Shown here: piece after piece, positions 18,748 to 28,105 of the stretch
How positions within the stretch are numbered: the first letter of the stretch is position 1
Layout: every line of letters starts with the position of its first letter
DNA from: DASVDE01 sp963740065
GTDB lineage: Bacteria > Actinomycetota > Thermoleophilia > Solirubrobacterales > 70-9
Direction of reading: 5' to 3'
Length of the DNA: 64,000 bases
Assembly: GCA_963740065.1 (NCBI GenBank)
Contig: CAVUCS010000001.1
Span: 310,001 to 374,000, forward strand
Program-made: the position numbers and the translations under genes
Notes under the pieces: generated by a model
Database searches by the model: none
What the model was told of the DNA's origin: nothing
What the model saw: only the letters and a program-made list of their open reading frames with translations

Positions 18748-19528
18748 GTGTTTGCCTGGAGACATGCCTACAGCTGGACAAATCAGACGGGCAGGAACCG
18801 CGCGCTCATAGCGGCAGCGGCAGCCTGCATGCTCGCCGCTCTCGTTGCCGTTGCCTGGCCCGGCGTCGCCGGCTCGGCCCCGCCTCGCTCCGTCGTCCTC
18901 GGTCAGACCGCGTAGACGCCGCCCGCGTCATGTCCCGGAAAGATCGTCAACGACGTCGAAGTGATTCCGTGCCGGGTTGAGGGTCACGTGACCGGCTTCC
19001 AGGCGATCGCCGACGGCGTCTCCCGTCCTTACGAGGCGCCGTTCGACGGCAAACTCGTTGCTTGGTCGATCACGCTGGCCAGGCCCTCGACCAAGGACGG
19101 CGCCACCACGACGGACGAGGTCGGCTTCTTCAATGACTTCCTCGGGCAGCCCGCAAAGGCCCGGGTCGGGGTCCTGCGACCGATCAAGAGGCTCGAAGCC
19201 CCCCAGATACACGCTGGTCCGTCAGGGCCCGATCGAGGTGCTCAACCACTATTTCGGCAGCACCGTCATCTTCGCCCTCGACCATCCGCTCACCGTTCTG
19301 CGCGGACAGGTCGTCGCGCTCACGATTCCCACCTGGGCGCCGATGTTCGCCTTCAACGTCGAGGCGGACAACACCTGGCGCGGCAGTCGCCTGCCCGGCA
19401 ACTGCTCGTCGAAGGCGGATATCCAGGGCGGCCATCCCCAGCAGGGCGTTAAAAAGACGAAGACCTACGGCTGCTACTACAGCAACGCGCGCCTGCTCTA
19501 CACGGCGACGCTGGTCAAGCGGCCGTAG
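18748..19528 (+). pseudogene. secreted hypothetical protein, disrupted by an in-frame TAG (18913) and a frameshift (about 19199)
   Basis: Starting at GTG 18748 the frame reads a signal peptide (RALIAAAAACMLAALVAVAW, cleavage near AGS) and reaches LGQTA, then TAG; the same frame resumes TPPASCPGKIVNDVEVIPC, so a C-to-T or G-to-T change or an error made the stop. A six-C run at 19199-19204 adds one base; beyond it the other frame gives YTLVRQGPIEVLNHYFG and ends NARLLYTATLVKRP. This resembles a secreted protein family I associate with Solirubrobacterales (GHVTGFQ, APFDGKLVAWSI, IPTWAP); function unknown. Confidence 0.65.
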
Positions 19529-19767
19529 CTAGGCGCTTCCTGGCGCAGACCGCAGTAGGGGCAGTCGCTGACATCCAGCCCGATCAGCTGGTCGCAACGA
19601 CGGCAGGCGCGCAGGTTGTCCGGCGTGCGAGGCAGGGCTGAGTCCGAAGGGGCGAGCGGCAGGACCATCGCCACCGGCTCCATCTCCTCGCCGGTCTCCC
19701 GGTCGACGTAGACGTCGCCCGGCTCGGCATATGCAAGGGCCTCGCGGCCAGAGGCCGGTGCGCGCAT
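19498..19767 (-). CDS. small zinc-ribbon protein
   Basis: 89 aa from the ATG at 19767 (a GTG at 19791 is possible). The C-terminal part has two CxxC knuckles, CRRCDQLIGLDVSDCPYCG, expected to bind one zinc. The N-terminal part (DVYVDRETGEEMEPVAMVL) is a short strand-rich segment. No catalytic residues. Its 3' end overlaps the tail of the convergent disrupted secreted-protein gene by 31 bp. Function unknown. Confidence 0.6.
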   Translation of the reverse strand: MRAPASGREALAYAEPGDVYVDRETGEEMEPVAMVLPLAPSDSALPRTPDNLRACRRCDQLIGLDVSDCPYCGLRQEAPSYGRLTSVAV

Positions 19768-19833
19768 CCGATAGAGCTGCTTCGAGTTCACCGGCCGGCG
19801 AACGACTAATAGCTTGACCGCGGACACCGATGC

Positions 19834-21269
19834 GTGTACTTCATCTTCCACGGCTACATGCTGCGCGGCACGGGCAGCAACATCTACAACGCCAATCTGG
19901 CTCGGGCGCTGGCCAGCCTGGGCCACGAGGTCCATCTCCTCTGCCAGGACCGCGAGGTCGAAGATCGAGGGCGTGGAGATCCACAACCCCGACATCGGCG
20001 GCCTGCTGCCCGTCTACGTCAAAGACCCCTACGAGGGCTTCGAGGTCAGAAGCTTTCCGGAGCTGACCGACGCGGAGCTCGATCGCTACATCGACACCAA
20101 TGTCACCGCGGTACGAGAGGTCGCGGAACAGGCAGGAGGGATGGACGTGGCCTTGGCCAACCACCTCGTAATGGGCCCGGCGATCCTCGCCCGCGCCGAC
20201 GTCGCGCCCTTCGCCGCCAAGGTCCACGGCTCCGCCCTCGAGTACACGGTCAAACCCGCATGCTCGCTTCCTTCCCTACGCACCGATGGGATGGAGGCCG
20301 CCTCCGGAGTCCTCGTCGGCTCCCGCCATACCGCCGAGTCCCTCTGGGCCGCGCTTCCCGATGTCCCTCACTTGAAGAGAAGACCCGATTGGGGCCACCC
20401 GGCGTTGACACAGAGACCTTCACGCCGAGAGGGCCGGGTGGGGGTGGAGCGTCTTGTACTTTTTCGCGAGAAGACGATCGGGCGACAGCCGGCGAAGGCA
20501 GCTCGAAAAAGTTAAGCGGAACCCCCACCCGGCCCTCTCGGCCACGGATCGTCTTCGTCGGGAAGCTGATCGTCTCCAAGGGCGTGGATCTGCTGATAGC
20601 CGCGTGGCCGCTGGTAAGGAAGGCCAGCACCCGGAAGCGCAGCTGCAGATCGCGGGATTCGGGGAGTACGAAGACGGGCTGCGTCGCTTGCTTGCGGCGC
20701 TGGAGCGGGGGATCTCGGACGAGGCACGCGAGGTGGCTCGCCTTGGATGGGCGCTGGAGGGTGGGGAGGAGAAGTCGTTGCCGATCCTTGGTGCGTTTCT
20801 CGCCGATCCGCCTGAGGGCTACGCGAGGCCGCGAAAGCGTCCGCGGGATCGGTCGAGTTCATCGGGCGCTTGGAGCACTCGCGAGGTCGCCGAGTTGCTG
20901 CCCGGGGCAGAGGCGCTGGTCATGCCCAGCACCTTTCCCGAGGCGTTCGGGATGGTCGCCGCCGAGGCGGCCGCCTGCGGGGTGCTGCCGGTCTCCGCCG
21001 GTCATTCCGGGATGCGGGAGGTGTCCCGGCAACTGGCCGCCGCGCTGCCCCCGGAGGTTGGCCGGCTGACCTCGTTTCCGGTCGAGGAAGGGGCGATGGA
21101 AGCGATTGCCGAGCGACTCAACGGTTGGCTCGGCTTCCTGAGGAGGAGACGGGCGGCGGCTCGAGAGAGCTTGGTTGAGACGGTCGCTCGGCTGTGGAGC
21201 TGGGAGGGGGTGGCCCGCGGGGTCATCTCTGCCGCGCGGGGCGAGCTTGACCGTCTCCCGGATGCATAG
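19834..21269 (+). pseudogene. family 4 glycosyltransferase, several frameshifts
   Basis: Piecing three frames together gives a complete GT4 (GT-B fold) enzyme: YFIFHGYMLRGTGSNIYNAN and LARALASLGHEVHLLCQDR; then PYEGFEVRSFPELTDAELD, AAKVHGSALEYTVK, VGSRHTAESLW; then RIVFVGKLIVSKGVDLLIAAWPL; LQIAGFGEYEDGLRR; and ALVMPSTFPEAFGMVAAEAAACG. Breaks fall near 19965, 20380, 20605, and a compensating pair near 20823 and 20875. The GTG at 19834 is taken as start. Either a decayed gene or, given the neighbourhood, sequencing errors. The intact enzyme would transfer a sugar to an unknown acceptor. Confidence 0.8.
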
Positions 21270-21284
21270 AATGCGCCCCCGCCG

Positions 21285-22076
21285 ATGATGGGCCGCCTGC
21301 CGATAGCGAAGATGCTTGCCGCCACCGCCGTGCTGACCGCGGTGATTTGCGCGGTGATGCTGCCGATCAATTGGGACGGCCAGCAGGCCTCCACCGCGGC
21401 GCCGAAGATCGATCACCTGCTGAACATCATGATCGTCCTCTCGTCCTTCGTCTTCTCTCTGGTGATGGTGATGCTCTTCTACGCGCTGTGGAAATTCAGA
21501 GCCAAGCCCGGCGACGAGTCCGACGGCGAGCCGATTCACGGCAATACCCGTCTCGAGGTCGCTTGGACGTTGATTCCGACGATCATCGTGCTCTTCGCCG
21601 GCGGCTACAGCTGGAAGGTGCTGGATGAGATCGAGAAGCCGGCCAAGGACCCGCTCACGGTCCAGGTCTTTTCCCAGCAGTACGCCTGGAGCTTCGGCTA
21701 CCCCGGGAAGGACGAGGCCTGGTCTCAGGGAGAGCTGCACGTGCCCGTCAATCGCCAGGTTCAGTTCAAAATGCACGCTCAGGACGTGATCCACTCTTTC
21801 TGGGTGCAGGAGTGGCGGATCAAGAAAGACAACGTGCCCGGCATCACGACGACGGCGATCGTCACGCCCAACAAGGTCGGCACCTATCAGCTCATCTGCA
21901 CCGAGCTCTGCGGCTTTGGCCACGCCACGATGCGCGCCAAGGTCGTCGTCGAGCCGCCGGCCGAGTTCCGTAAGTGGATCGCCGGCCTTAGAGACACAGT
22001 GCCCTCCGACTTGATGGAGTCTGTCGTCCAGGACACCGAAACCGACCCGATCCCAGTGGGGACCGGCGGGGCATAA
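21285..22076 (+). CDS. ctaC: cytochrome c oxidase subunit II
   Basis: 263 aa. Two N-terminal membrane helices (LTAVICAVMLPI; IMIVLSSFVFSLVMVMLFYAL) and a periplasmic cupredoxin domain with a complete binuclear CuA site: His in DVIHSFWV, CTELCGFGH and Met in ATM. The acidic surface residues for cytochrome c are present around GYSWKVLDEIEK. First gene of the working oxidase operon; ctaD begins 14 bp after its stop with a GGAGGAGA Shine-Dalgarno. No fused cytochrome c domain. Confidence 0.97.
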   Translation: MMGRLPIAKMLAATAVLTAVICAVMLPINWDGQQASTAAPKIDHLLNIMIVLSSFVFSLVMVMLFYALWKFRAKPGDESDGEPIHGNTRLEVAWTLIPTIIVLFAGGYSWKVLDEIEKPAKDPLTVQVFSQQYAWSFGYPGKDEAWSQGELHVPVNRQVQFKMHAQDVIHSFWVQEWRIKKDNVPGITTTAIVTPNKVGTYQLICTELCGFGHATMRAKVVVEPPAEFRKWIAGLRDTVPSDLMESVVQDTETDPIPVGTGGA

Positions 22077-22089
22077 TGGAGGAGAACTG

Positions 22090-23995
22090 ATGGTGGCGGC
22101 GATCAAGCAACCAGGGTGGATCCGCGGGATCCTCGGCGCGATCCTCGCCGCCGCTTTCGGCTTTGGCCTTGTGATTGCTCTGCGCGCGATCTCCGGACCT
22201 GCCGCTCTACCAGACCGAGCAGACCGGCTACCCGCATGTGGTCGTGCCCCTGATCACCGGCCCACTCGGCTTCCTGGCCGGCTTCGGTTGCTTTGACTAC
22301 TGGCTGCGCTGGGCGGTCGGTGCGCCCACGGTCCCCGAGGATCACTCCCAGCACGGCGCCAAGAGCTGGAAGGACTACTTCCGCTTCAACACCGATCACA
22401 AGGTGATCGGCATCCAGTACATCTGCACCACCTTCTTTTTCTTCTTCATCGGCGGCCTGATGGCGATGCTGATCCGGGCCGAGCTGGCCCAGCCCGGCAC
22501 CCAGATCGTCGACGCCGCCGCTTACAACAGCCTCTTCTCCACCCACGCGGTATTGATGATCTTCGTCTTCGTGATCCCGGTTTTCGCCGGCATCGCTAAC
22601 TACGTCCTGCCGCTGATGATCGGCGCGCCGGACATGGCCTTCCCGCGGCTCAACGCCCTCAGCTTCTGGATGCTGCCGCTCGCCGGGCTGCTTTTCATCG
22701 GCAGCTTTCTCGCTCCAGGCGGCGCTTTTGACGCCGGCTGGACGGGCTACGCGCCGCTCTCGACGGGGGCGCCGTTAGGCCAGTCGTTCTTCAACTTGGG
22801 CGTGCAGTTCGCCGGTGCGTCGTCGATCGCTACCGCGCTCAACTTCCTGGTCACGATCATCACCATGCGTGCGCCCGGGATGAACTTCTGGCGGATGCCG
22901 CTGCTGGTCTGGGCCAACCTCTCGACTTCGCTTCTGGTCGTCGCCGCGACGCCATTCATCGCCGGCGCCCAGTTCATGGTGCTCTTCGATCGCGCTCTCG
23001 GCACCCAGTTCTTCCAGTTCGCCGGCGGTGGCGACGTGATCAGCTACCAGCACATCTTCTGGTTCTACTCGCACCCGGCCGTCTACATCATGATGTTGCC
23101 CGGGTTCGGGATCATCAGCGAAGTCATCTCTACTCACGCCCGTAAACCGATCTTCGGTTACCGGTTGATGGCTCTGGCGCTAATCGGGATCGTCGTGCTC
23201 AGCTACTCGGTCTGGGCCCACCACATGTTCGTCGCCGGCATGTTCAGCTGGCTGCGGGTGCCGATGATGATCACCACGCTGCTGATCGCGGTGCCGACGG
23301 GGATCAAGATCTTCTCCTGGCTGGGCACCCTCTATTTCGGCAAGATCCATACCTATTCGACCTCGATGCTGTTCGCGCTGGCTTTCATCGTCACCTTTAC
23401 GATCGGCGGCATCAGTGGCGTGATGTTGGGCATGGTGCCGATCGACATCCACGTCTCCGACACCTACTTCATCGTCGCCCACATCCACTTCGTCCTCTTC
23501 GGCGGCTCGGTCTTCACGATCTTCGCCGGCATCTACCACTGGTTCCCGAAGATGACGGGGCGGATGTACGACGAGAAACTGGGCCGCGTCCACTTCTGGG
23601 GGACGGTTGTTGGCACCTGGGGCACCTTCATCCCGATGCACTGGATCGGGATGGACGGGATGCCGCGACGGGTCGCCGACTACGCCGAGCAGTTCGGCAA
23701 CTGGAACCTGCTGATCAGCGTCTTCGCCTTCATGCTCGGCGCCGTGCAGCTCGTCTTCCTCTACAACATGATCGTCAGCTGGCGCTTCGGCCCGCGGGCG
23801 GAGGCCAACCCCTGGCGCGCCAACACGATCGAGTGGCAGGTTTCCTCGCCGCCGCCGATCTTCAACTTCGATGAGATCCCGCGCGTGGTCGGCGGCCCGT
23901 ATGAGTTCGGGGTGCCCGGCGCTCGGCACGCGATCATGGCCGGCGAGGGCGCCGAGGTGCCCGAGGCGGAGCCGAGCGTGGTGGGGTCGTCATGA
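22090..23995 (+). CDS. ctaD: cytochrome c oxidase subunit I (frameshift near 22195)
   Basis: Catalytic subunit carrying heme a, heme a3 and CuB. All ligands are present: His in FSTHAVLMIFVF, HPAVYIMMLPGF, the HH pair in WAHHMFVAGM, and the heme histidines in FIVAHIHFVLFGG; K-channel Lys in PTGIKIFSW. The FYSHPAVY motif lacks the D-channel Glu and has the Tyr-Ser of A2-type oxidases. The N-terminal helices (QPGWIRGILGAILAAAFG) are in a different frame from the rest: one base appears missing near 22195 (ISGP to DLPLYQ). About 635 aa when joined. Overlaps the next gene by ATGA. Confidence 0.93.
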
Positions 23996-24868
23996 GCGAG
24001 GCGACCGAGGCGCGTCCCCTGCTGGTCTTCCTCAATGAGGTCGCGGGTGGGCGAAAGCTGCTGGCGGCGGTTCGCGAGCGGGCGCGAGAAGGCTCCCTTC
24101 GTGGCTGTCGCGGCGCCGCAGAACCAGCCGGCGGTCGGCCAGCTGATCGATTCCAGCGAGCTGCGCGAAGCGGCGCGCGCTCGGGTCGAGGTGACGATGG
24201 CGATTCTCGCGGAGTTCGGGATCAAGTCGGTCGGCGAAGTGATGGACCCCGACTCGGCGCTGGCGCTCGACGACGCCGTTCGTGCCCACGAGCCGAGCGA
24301 GGTTCTGCTCTCCTGCCTCTACGAAACCCGCTTTGGCATCAAACGCAAGGATCTGGTCGAGTGGGCCCGCGACCGCTTTGAGCCCGATGTGGCGGTCACC
24401 CACATCCCGGTGCGGATCGAGGACGACTCGGTCCGCTGGGACCTCAACCACACCCTCGTCGTCGCCACTCAGACCGTGGCCACGCCGGACCTGATCAAGC
24501 GGTTGAAGGATCGCGCCGCCGAGCGCCCGCACCGCTACACGATCGTCTGCCCGCGCTCCGACGACATGACCGAGGCCGAGATCGTCCGCGCCCTCGCCGC
24601 GACCATGGCTGAGCTCTATCGCGCCGATGTCGACGCCACCGGCCAGCCGATGAGCCCGGATCCGTTTCACGCCGTGCAGAACGCGATCGAGCACTACCGC
24701 GTCGACGAGGTGCTGATCTCGACCTTCGCCGGTGAGATGTCGCACTGGCTGGGGGAGGACTTGCTCGGCCGCGTTCGCGAGATCACCGACAAGCCGGTCG
24801 AGCACCTTGAGGTGGGACGTCCCGCCGAGGCTGTGGCGGCCGCCGTGGCGGAAGAGGGAGGCGCCTGA
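23992..24868 (+). CDS. two-domain universal-stress-like protein in the oxidase operon (frameshift near 24095)
   Basis: About 292 aa when MSEATEARPLLVFLNEVAGG is joined across one break to APFVAVAAPQNQPAVGQLID and the remainder. Two repeats of an alpha/beta nucleotide-binding-like unit end in similar motifs (HEPSEVLLSCLYETRFG and YRVDEVLISTFAGEMSHWLG) with DLVEWARDRF and DLLGRVREI after each. This looks like UspA-type folds without a clear ATP loop. It overlaps ctaD (ATGA) and ctaE (TGATG), so it is made with the oxidase. Cytoplasmic, role unknown. Confidence 0.75.
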
Positions 24869-25492
24869 TGGAGAGCGCATCTGTGGCACTCGGCCACGCC
24901 CATGAAGAGCACCACGGCCCGCCCGAGGCCAACCAGAGCTCGCGCATGGATCGCCAGACGCTCGGGATCTTTCTCTTCATCGTCTCGGAGATCATGCTCT
25001 TCGGCGCCTTCTTCGCGGCGTACTTCTTCCTCCGCGTAGTCGTCCACCCGCCGACCTGGCCACCGGAGCCTTACGAGCTGCCGGTCGCGGTCGCCGGCAT
25101 CAACACGGCGATCCTCGTCTCCTCCAGCTTCACGATCCATTACGCGCTGGAGTCGATTCGGCGCGGCAACAAGACCGGGCTCAAACTCGGCCTCGTCCTC
25201 ACCTGGATGCTGGGCGCGACCTTCCTCTTCATCCAGCTCAACGAGTACGTCAATATCGGCTTCAGCGCCCGCGATCTCGCCTTCGGCTCGATCTTCTACG
25301 GCCTTACCGGCCTCCATGGCGCCCACGTCTTCGTCGGCCTGATGTTGCTTAGCTTCGCCACGATCCGAGCTTTCCGCGGCCATTTCGGCCCCAAGGCCGA
25401 GGATCACCTGGGCGTTGAAGTTCCCGGGCATCTACTGGCACTTCGTAGACGTGATGTGGATCGTCGTCTACGTAACCGTCTACATCCTCTAG
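24868..25492 (+). CDS. ctaE: cytochrome c oxidase subunit III (frameshift near 25420)
   Basis: About 208 aa with five membrane helices. GIFLFIVSEIMLFGAFFAAYF is the start of the helix with the conserved Glu; then INTAILVSSSFTIHYAL and GLTGLHGAHVFVGLMLL. The frame as given reads into nonsense after HLGVE; removing one base in the CCCGGG near 25420 restores PGIYWHFVDVMWIVVYVTVY and a TAG at 25490-25492, the canonical subunit III C-terminus. Start ATG shares its A with the upstream stop. Five helices rather than seven is usual in actinobacteria. Confidence 0.9.
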
Positions 25493-25516
25493 TCCAGCTC
25501 TGGAGCGGCGCGGCAG

Positions 25517-25690
25517 ATGCGCATCTCCGAAGAGGCAGTATTCAGATGGGTTGTGATCGTCGGCGTGGCCGCCGCCTCGGTGATCGCCTTGACGCTGCTG
25601 ACTAAGCCGTTGGTTGGGGCGATTTGGGGGTTGCTGCTGGTCTGCGCCGGGGCGCTCCATGCGTATCGCTGGTGGAGGACGCGCTCCTAG
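25517..25690 (+). CDS. small membrane protein downstream of ctaE
   Basis: 57 aa, MRISEEAVFRWVVIVGVAAA at the N-terminus then two hydrophobic helices (residues 9-28 and 31-48) and a basic end (RWWRTRS). It follows ctaE by 24 bp on the same strand, where actinobacterial oxidase operons often encode a small accessory subunit. Its 3' half overlaps the convergent ctaA gene end by 89 bp. The ORF is supported by hydrophobic pattern and position only. Confidence 0.6.
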   Translation: MRISEEAVFRWVVIVGVAAASVIALTLLTKPLVGAIWGLLLVCAGALHAYRWWRTRS

Positions 25691-26543
25691 GCTCAAGGCG
25701 GCCCGCCGTGGCCACTGTCAGGAGCATCGCCAGCCACGTGACCGTGGCCAGGGACACGTGGACCCAGACGACCTCGGAGGGAAGCTCCAGAGCCCACTGA
25801 ACGCCTCCCACGACGCCCTGTAGGCCCAGGAGGGCAATAACGGCGGTGAGGGGCCGCACAGCGCGGCTGTCGCCTCCCTCGCGTCGCAGGAGCAGCCAGA
25901 CGGCGATGGCGGCCAGGCCGAAGAAAGCGGCGATCGCGCTGTGGCGCTGCACCACCCATTCCAGCGTTCCCGTGCCCTCGAAGGTGAAGCGGTGGACCAG
26001 CTCCCCCTCGTGTGCTCCCGCGTGGGGACCCGAGGCGGTCGCGATCGTGCCGGCGAGGATCGTCAGCTGACCGATCGGGATCAGCGCCCGGACCGCCCAG
26101 ACGCCGAGGCGGTCGCTCGAAAAGCGCCGCTCCCCCGGCTCATAGCGCGAGCACCAGGCGAGGGCGAAGGAGGCGTCGAGCAGCAGCATCGAGAGGATGA
26201 AGTGGCTCATCACCAACCCCGGGGCGAGGTGGTATCTGACGACCAGGGCGCCGAGGATTGCCTGCCCCAGCACACCCAGGGGCAGGAGGGCGCCGAATAG
26301 CGCCAGGTGGCCGCGGAAGGGCACGCGGAACCAGGCACCAAGGCTGGCGGCGATCACCGCGAAGCCGACGAACCCGGTGAGCAGCCGGTTGCCGTACTCG
26401 ATCACCGCGTGAGTCTCGAGCGGAGGCACAGTGCCGCCGTAGCATTTGGGCCAGTCCGGACAGCCGAGGCCTGAGCCGGTGAGGCGAACCGCTGCGCCGG
26501 TGAGAACGATCAGGGAAAGCGCGCCGAGTGCGACCAGCGTCAC
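25602..26543 (-). CDS. ctaA: heme A synthase
   Basis: Eight-helix membrane enzyme oxidising heme O to heme A for the oxidase. Seen: VRLTGSGLGCPDWPKCYGG (loop with the Cys pair), HAVIEYGNRLLTG (heme His), HFILSMLLLDASF, VVQRHSAIAAFFG and WVHVSLATVTWLAML for the second four-helix bundle. The GTG at 26543 is the first standard start, but the frame continues upstream with the family-typical RRLTITPERYAQ, so the real start may be a rare codon (ATT near 26578) or hidden by an error. It is 47 bp downstream of the cytochrome c gene on the same strand. Confidence 0.93.
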   Translation of the reverse strand: MTLVALGALSLIVLTGAAVRLTGSGLGCPDWPKCYGGTVPPLETHAVIEYGNRLLTGFVGFAVIAASLGAWFRVPFRGHLALFGALLPLGVLGQAILGALVVRYHLAPGLVMSHFILSMLLLDASFALAWCSRYEPGERRFSSDRLGVWAVRALIPIGQLTILAGTIATASGPHAGAHEGELVHRFTFEGTGTLEWVVQRHSAIAAFFGLAAIAVWLLLRREGGDSRAVRPLTAVIALLGLQGVVGGVQWALELPSEVVWVHVSLATVTWLAMLLTVATAGRLEPRSASSTSDTHGAPRRRPAATPKSPQPTA

Positions 26544-26589
26544 TTGGGCGTAGCGCTCCGGCGTGATCGTCAGGCGTCTAATTGCCGTT

Positions 26590-27279
26590 TTATTTGCCGC
26601 CGGCGGGCGTTGAGTCGATCAGGAACTGGACTAGCTGGTTGAGCTCTTCAGGAGTGATCATCTCACCGTAGTTAAGCGGCATCACATTGGCCGGGAAGCC
26701 CTTGACGATTTCGGCATTGGGGTCGACGATCATCTCTCTGATCGCAGCCGCGTCATCGTTGGGCGCCAGGAACTCATCCAAGTTGGGTCCGACGGTACCG
26801 CCGGAGTTGGCCGCCGCGAGCGTGTGGCAGGTGCCACAGCCGTTGTTGGCGAAGACCTGGGCGCCTGGGCCACCGGGGACCTTGGGTGGCGCCGCGCCGG
26901 GGACGCCCGCGTAGCGAGCCATGTAGGCGGCGACGTCCTCGAGGTCCTGGCCGCTGACCAGATCCGCCGGCATCGAAACCCCCGGATCGCCGTTGCTGGG
27001 ACGTGGGTTCTCCACCTGGGCCTTGACCACACCGGCGACCGTGTCGCCGTCCTGGCCGACGGCACGCCCGGCGGCAAAGGCGTCATCGAGGTTGGGGCCG
27101 ATCGTCGCAGTGGTGCCGGCCTGCGCCATCGTGTGGCAGGTGCCGCAGTTCTGTCTGAAGAGGATGCGGCCGCGATCGACATCCGCGGTGGTCGTCCCGC
27201 AGCCGCTCGAGCCAAGCGCGATAGCCGCAAGAGCGGCGAGGGCAAGCAGGGGACGAGTGGGGTTGGGCGGTTTGAACAT
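26590..27279 (-). CDS. diheme c-type cytochrome lipoprotein
   Basis: 229 aa. Signal with lipobox LGSSGC (about residue 26), then two cytochrome c domains each with CGTCH (about 47 and 152). Axial Met candidates are in GVSMPADL and ANVMPLNYGEMI. Anchored outside the membrane, it is a plausible electron donor to the neighbouring oxidase, whose subunit II has no fused cytochrome. The ATG at 27279 is chosen because the signal peptide begins there; the frame runs on upstream without meaning. Upstream is a 123-bp divergent promoter region shared with a CBS gene. Confidence 0.92.
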   Translation of the reverse strand: MFKPPNPTRPLLALAALAAIALGSSGCGTTTADVDRGRILFRQNCGTCHTMAQAGTTATIGPNLDDAFAAGRAVGQDGDTVAGVVKAQVENPRPSNGDPGVSMPADLVSGQDLEDVAAYMARYAGVPGAAPPKVPGGPGAQVFANNGCGTCHTLAAANSGGTVGPNLDEFLAPNDDAAAIREMIVDPNAEIVKGFPANVMPLNYGEMITPEELNQLVQFLIDSTPAGGK

Positions 27280-27402
27280 TGCGGAGCGTGAAGCGCGCCG
27301 GATTCTATATGTCTGGGCCGGGTAGAAGCGCCTTGTCAGGCGCGGATCGTGGGATAGTCTTGAGGCGATCCGCACTAACGTCGAAACACCGGAAAGTAGG
27401 GG

Positions 27403-27810
27403 ATGCCGATGCAGGTGAGTGAAGGGATGTCCGATGTGGTTCTCACCGTGGGTCCCTCGCACACCCTGCGCGAAGCGGCGCGGATGATGGTGGAGAAAAG
27501 AACCGGCGCGGCGCTGGTTACCGACGAGGAGTCGCCAGTCCCACGGATCGTTACCGAGCGCGACCTCCTGCTTTCAGTTGGCAGCGGAGAGGATCCCGAC
27601 TCTGAGCGGGTCGTCGACCACATGAGCGACAGCGTGATTTCGGCCGCGCCCGATTGGAGTCTGGAGCGCGCCGCCGCCGAGATGTCGCGACGTGGCGTCC
27701 GACACCTCGTCGTCTTCGATGAAGGGGAGGTCATCGGCGTGCTCTCTATACGCGACATCGTCCGCGTCTGGACGAGCGACGGAGCAACTTCGGGAATGAG
27801 TCCCGACTGA
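27403..27810 (+). CDS. CBS-domain pair protein
   Basis: 135 aa, two CBS motifs: VVLTVGPSHTLREAARMMVE with GAALVTDEESPVPRIVTERD, and SVISAAPDWSLERAAAEMSR with HLVVFDEGEVIGVLSIRDIV. Likely nucleotide-sensing and soluble. It is transcribed away from the cytochrome c/ctaA pair and ends 2 bp before the convergent small membrane protein gene. A link to respiration is suggested only by position. Confidence 0.9.
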   Translation: MPMQVSEGMSDVVLTVGPSHTLREAARMMVEKRTGAALVTDEESPVPRIVTERDLLLSVGSGEDPDSERVVDHMSDSVISAAPDWSLERAAAEMSRRGVRHLVVFDEGEVIGVLSIRDIVRVWTSDGATSGMSPD

Positions 27811-27811
27811 T

Positions 27812-28105
27812 TCAGTCCTGAGGGACTGAGATCTTCTCGACCGGGAGAACCGCGCCGCGGGTCTTCTGCGCCCGGGGCAGGCGGTAGTAGTCGCGAATGG
27901 CGCCCCTGACGAGGCTGCGGAAAGCGAAGAGGAAGACGATCGCGCCGATGATCGAGTAGATCCAGCCGCGGACCATGAAGCCCTCGGCGTAGATCCCACA
28001 GACCATCACGGCGATGCTCGCGACCAAGGCGATGGCCGCCCAGGAGGGGCGAGGCGCGTAGACAAGCTCGCCGGGCTCGGGGATGTCTCGGTGCTCGGCG
28101 CTCAT
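27812..28105 (-). CDS. small two-helix membrane protein, oxidase subunit IV-like
   Basis: 97 aa. Polar N-terminus (EHRDIPEPGELVYAPRPSW), two hydrophobic helices (WAAIALVASIAVMVCGIYAE; WIYSIIGAIVFLFAFRSLV) and a basic tail. The layout matches the small actinobacterial oxidase subunit IV (CtaF-like), though identity is too weak for a gene symbol. It overlaps the 37-aa gene upstream by ATGA and ends the minus-strand operon that contains ctaB and the degenerate CoxI/CoxII pair. Confidence 0.75.
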   Translation of the reverse strand: MSAEHRDIPEPGELVYAPRPSWAAIALVASIAVMVCGIYAEGFMVRGWIYSIIGAIVFLFAFRSLVRGAIRDYYRLPRAQKTRGAVLPVEKISVPQD

